A DNA stretch of 6,196 bases from Ruminococcaceae bacterium UBA6413 (GTDB taxonomy: Bacteria; Bacillota; Clostridia; Oscillospirales; Ruminococcaceae). The translations under genes and the position numbers were made by a program. The stretch covers positions 1 to 6,196 of the forward strand of contig DJPL01000018.1 of the NCBI GenBank assembly GCA_002437415.1, given 5' to 3'. Below the pieces are notes generated by a model. That model was not told the DNA's origin, made no database searches, and saw only the letters and a program-made list of their open reading frames with translations. Below, piece after piece: positions 5,889 through 6,196 of the stretch (the stretch's first letter is position 1; every line of letters begins with the position of its first letter).

Positions 5889-5975
5889 TGGCGGGTGTGA
5901 CCCGCTTCAAATTCGCCGTTCTAAGGATTGGCAATTTGCGCAACCTCCGTTACCGGCGGGCACAATATGCCACTA
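5886..5975 (+). repeat. Stem-loop repeat copy C, overlapping the lipoprotein stop
   Basis: A hairpin GCGGGT (5891-5896) with ACCCGC (5900-5905) is followed two bases later by a 52-nt segment (5908-5959). That segment starts CAAATTCGCCGTTCT and ends GTTACCGGCGG. It aligns without gaps to the core of copy B, with 38 of 52 positions identical by hand count. It contains its own hairpin, CAAATT (5908-5913) with AATTTG (5933-5938), extended by GCC/GGC past one bulge. A second small hairpin follows near 5944-5959. The ends TAGTGGC (5886-5892) and GCCACTA (5969-5975) are inverted repeats, and the left one uses the TAG stop codon. Orientation is sense to the lipoprotein gene. No coding capacity is seen. 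Confidence 0.75.
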
Positions 5976-5996
5976 CACATTCTCTTCAGATATAAT

Positions 5997-6038
5997 AAAA
6001 GGATACTGCAAACGCTTTAAGTTTGCGGTATCCTTTTT
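5997..6038 (+). terminator. Strong bidirectional intrinsic terminator
   Basis: GGATACTGCAAAC (6001-6013) pairs with GTTTGCGGTATCC (6021-6033) across a 7-nt loop, with one U-G pair and TTTTT after it. Four A bases before the stem extend the pairing with the T run. The opposite strand also ends in a T-rich stretch, so it could stop transcription from either side. It closes the permease-nnr-lipoprotein cluster. Confidence 0.93.
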
Positions 6039-6196
6039 GTATATAAGCAATAACTCTCATTACAGCGCATTTCTGATAAGGCAGTATTATGAAACATACA
6101 GTCAACATCGCTGAAAACAATTTCCGTGCTTACAAGGTGTTAATAATTTCGTGAGCGTATCAGTGCAACTGCTCTAACATTAACCCTTCAAAAAAA
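6039..6196. other. Right-edge region with no convincing gene
   Basis: No long reading frame, consensus promoter or structured RNA is evident on either strand. A 21-codon frame at 6089-6154 (+) has AAGG 7 nt upstream, but it has no other support. The minus strand shows stops in all frames, so no gene enters from the right. Together with 5889-6038 this makes a gene-free tail of about 300 bases, holding repeat copy C and the terminator. Confidence 0.6.

Noticed and set aside
5886..5975. tRNA-like reading of copy C, because of TTCAAATTC and a multi-branched fold
   Set aside because: There is no standard acceptor stem with a 7-bp match to a T-arm/anticodon layout, and the segment aligns to the repeat core instead.
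5968..5996. Promoter with TATAAT at 5991-5996
   Set aside because: The -35 position reads TGCCAC, a poor match, and transcription would run at once into the terminator at 5997-6038.
6089..6154. 21-codon frame near the right edge
   Set aside because: Too short, with only a weak AAGG site and no promoter or conservation evidence from one sequence.

Overview
The window looks like a chromosomal stretch from a low-to-mid GC member of the Clostridia, most likely a gut Ruminococcus or Eubacterium-type organism (Oscillospirales). The grounds are AGGA-type ribosome binding sites, exact TTGACA/TATAAT promoters, a Gram-positive lipoprotein signal, a clostridial AI-2E-family permease and stem-loop repeats between genes. 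Genus is an inference from style, not from a marker gene. There is no phage, transposase, CRISPR array, tRNA or rRNA.

Layout. Positions 1-319 hold no gene. They contain two tandem copies (A and B) of a stem-loop repeat, both in the sense direction of the gene that ends at 320. Positions 320-1828 (minus) encode IMP dehydrogenase (guaB), whose sequence and residue numbering closely resemble, from memory, the enzyme of the protozoan Tritrichomonas foetus. Positions 1829-2290 are a divergent control region. guaB has a consensus promoter and a leader of about 165 nt with a long helix. The rightward genes have their own consensus promoter and a leader of about 100 nt with a nested stem-loop. The rightward cluster is an AI-2E-family membrane permease (2291-3700), a bifunctional NAD(P)H-hydrate epimerase/dehydratase (nnr, 3776-5302) and a small lipoprotein of unknown function (5343-5888). 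A diverged third repeat copy (C) starts on the lipoprotein stop codon. A strong bidirectional terminator (5997-6038) closes the cluster, and the last 158 bases hold nothing convincing.

How the genes fit together. guaB makes XMP for GMP synthesis and reduces NAD+. nnr repairs hydrated NADH and NADPH. Both touch nucleotide metabolism, but they are divergently transcribed, so a functional link is only suggestive. The permease, nnr and lipoprotein could be one transcript from the 2154-2182 promoter, with a weak terminator-like hairpin between the first two genes and a hairpin over the lipoprotein ribosome binding site that hints at translational coupling.

The least explained structure is the repeat family. 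A gap-free 52-nt core occurs three times. Each core is preceded by a hairpin of different sequence, and two of the three hairpins begin at the stop codon of the upstream gene. No previously undescribed enzymatic or defence system is visible. The repeat family and the two structured leaders are the best leads.
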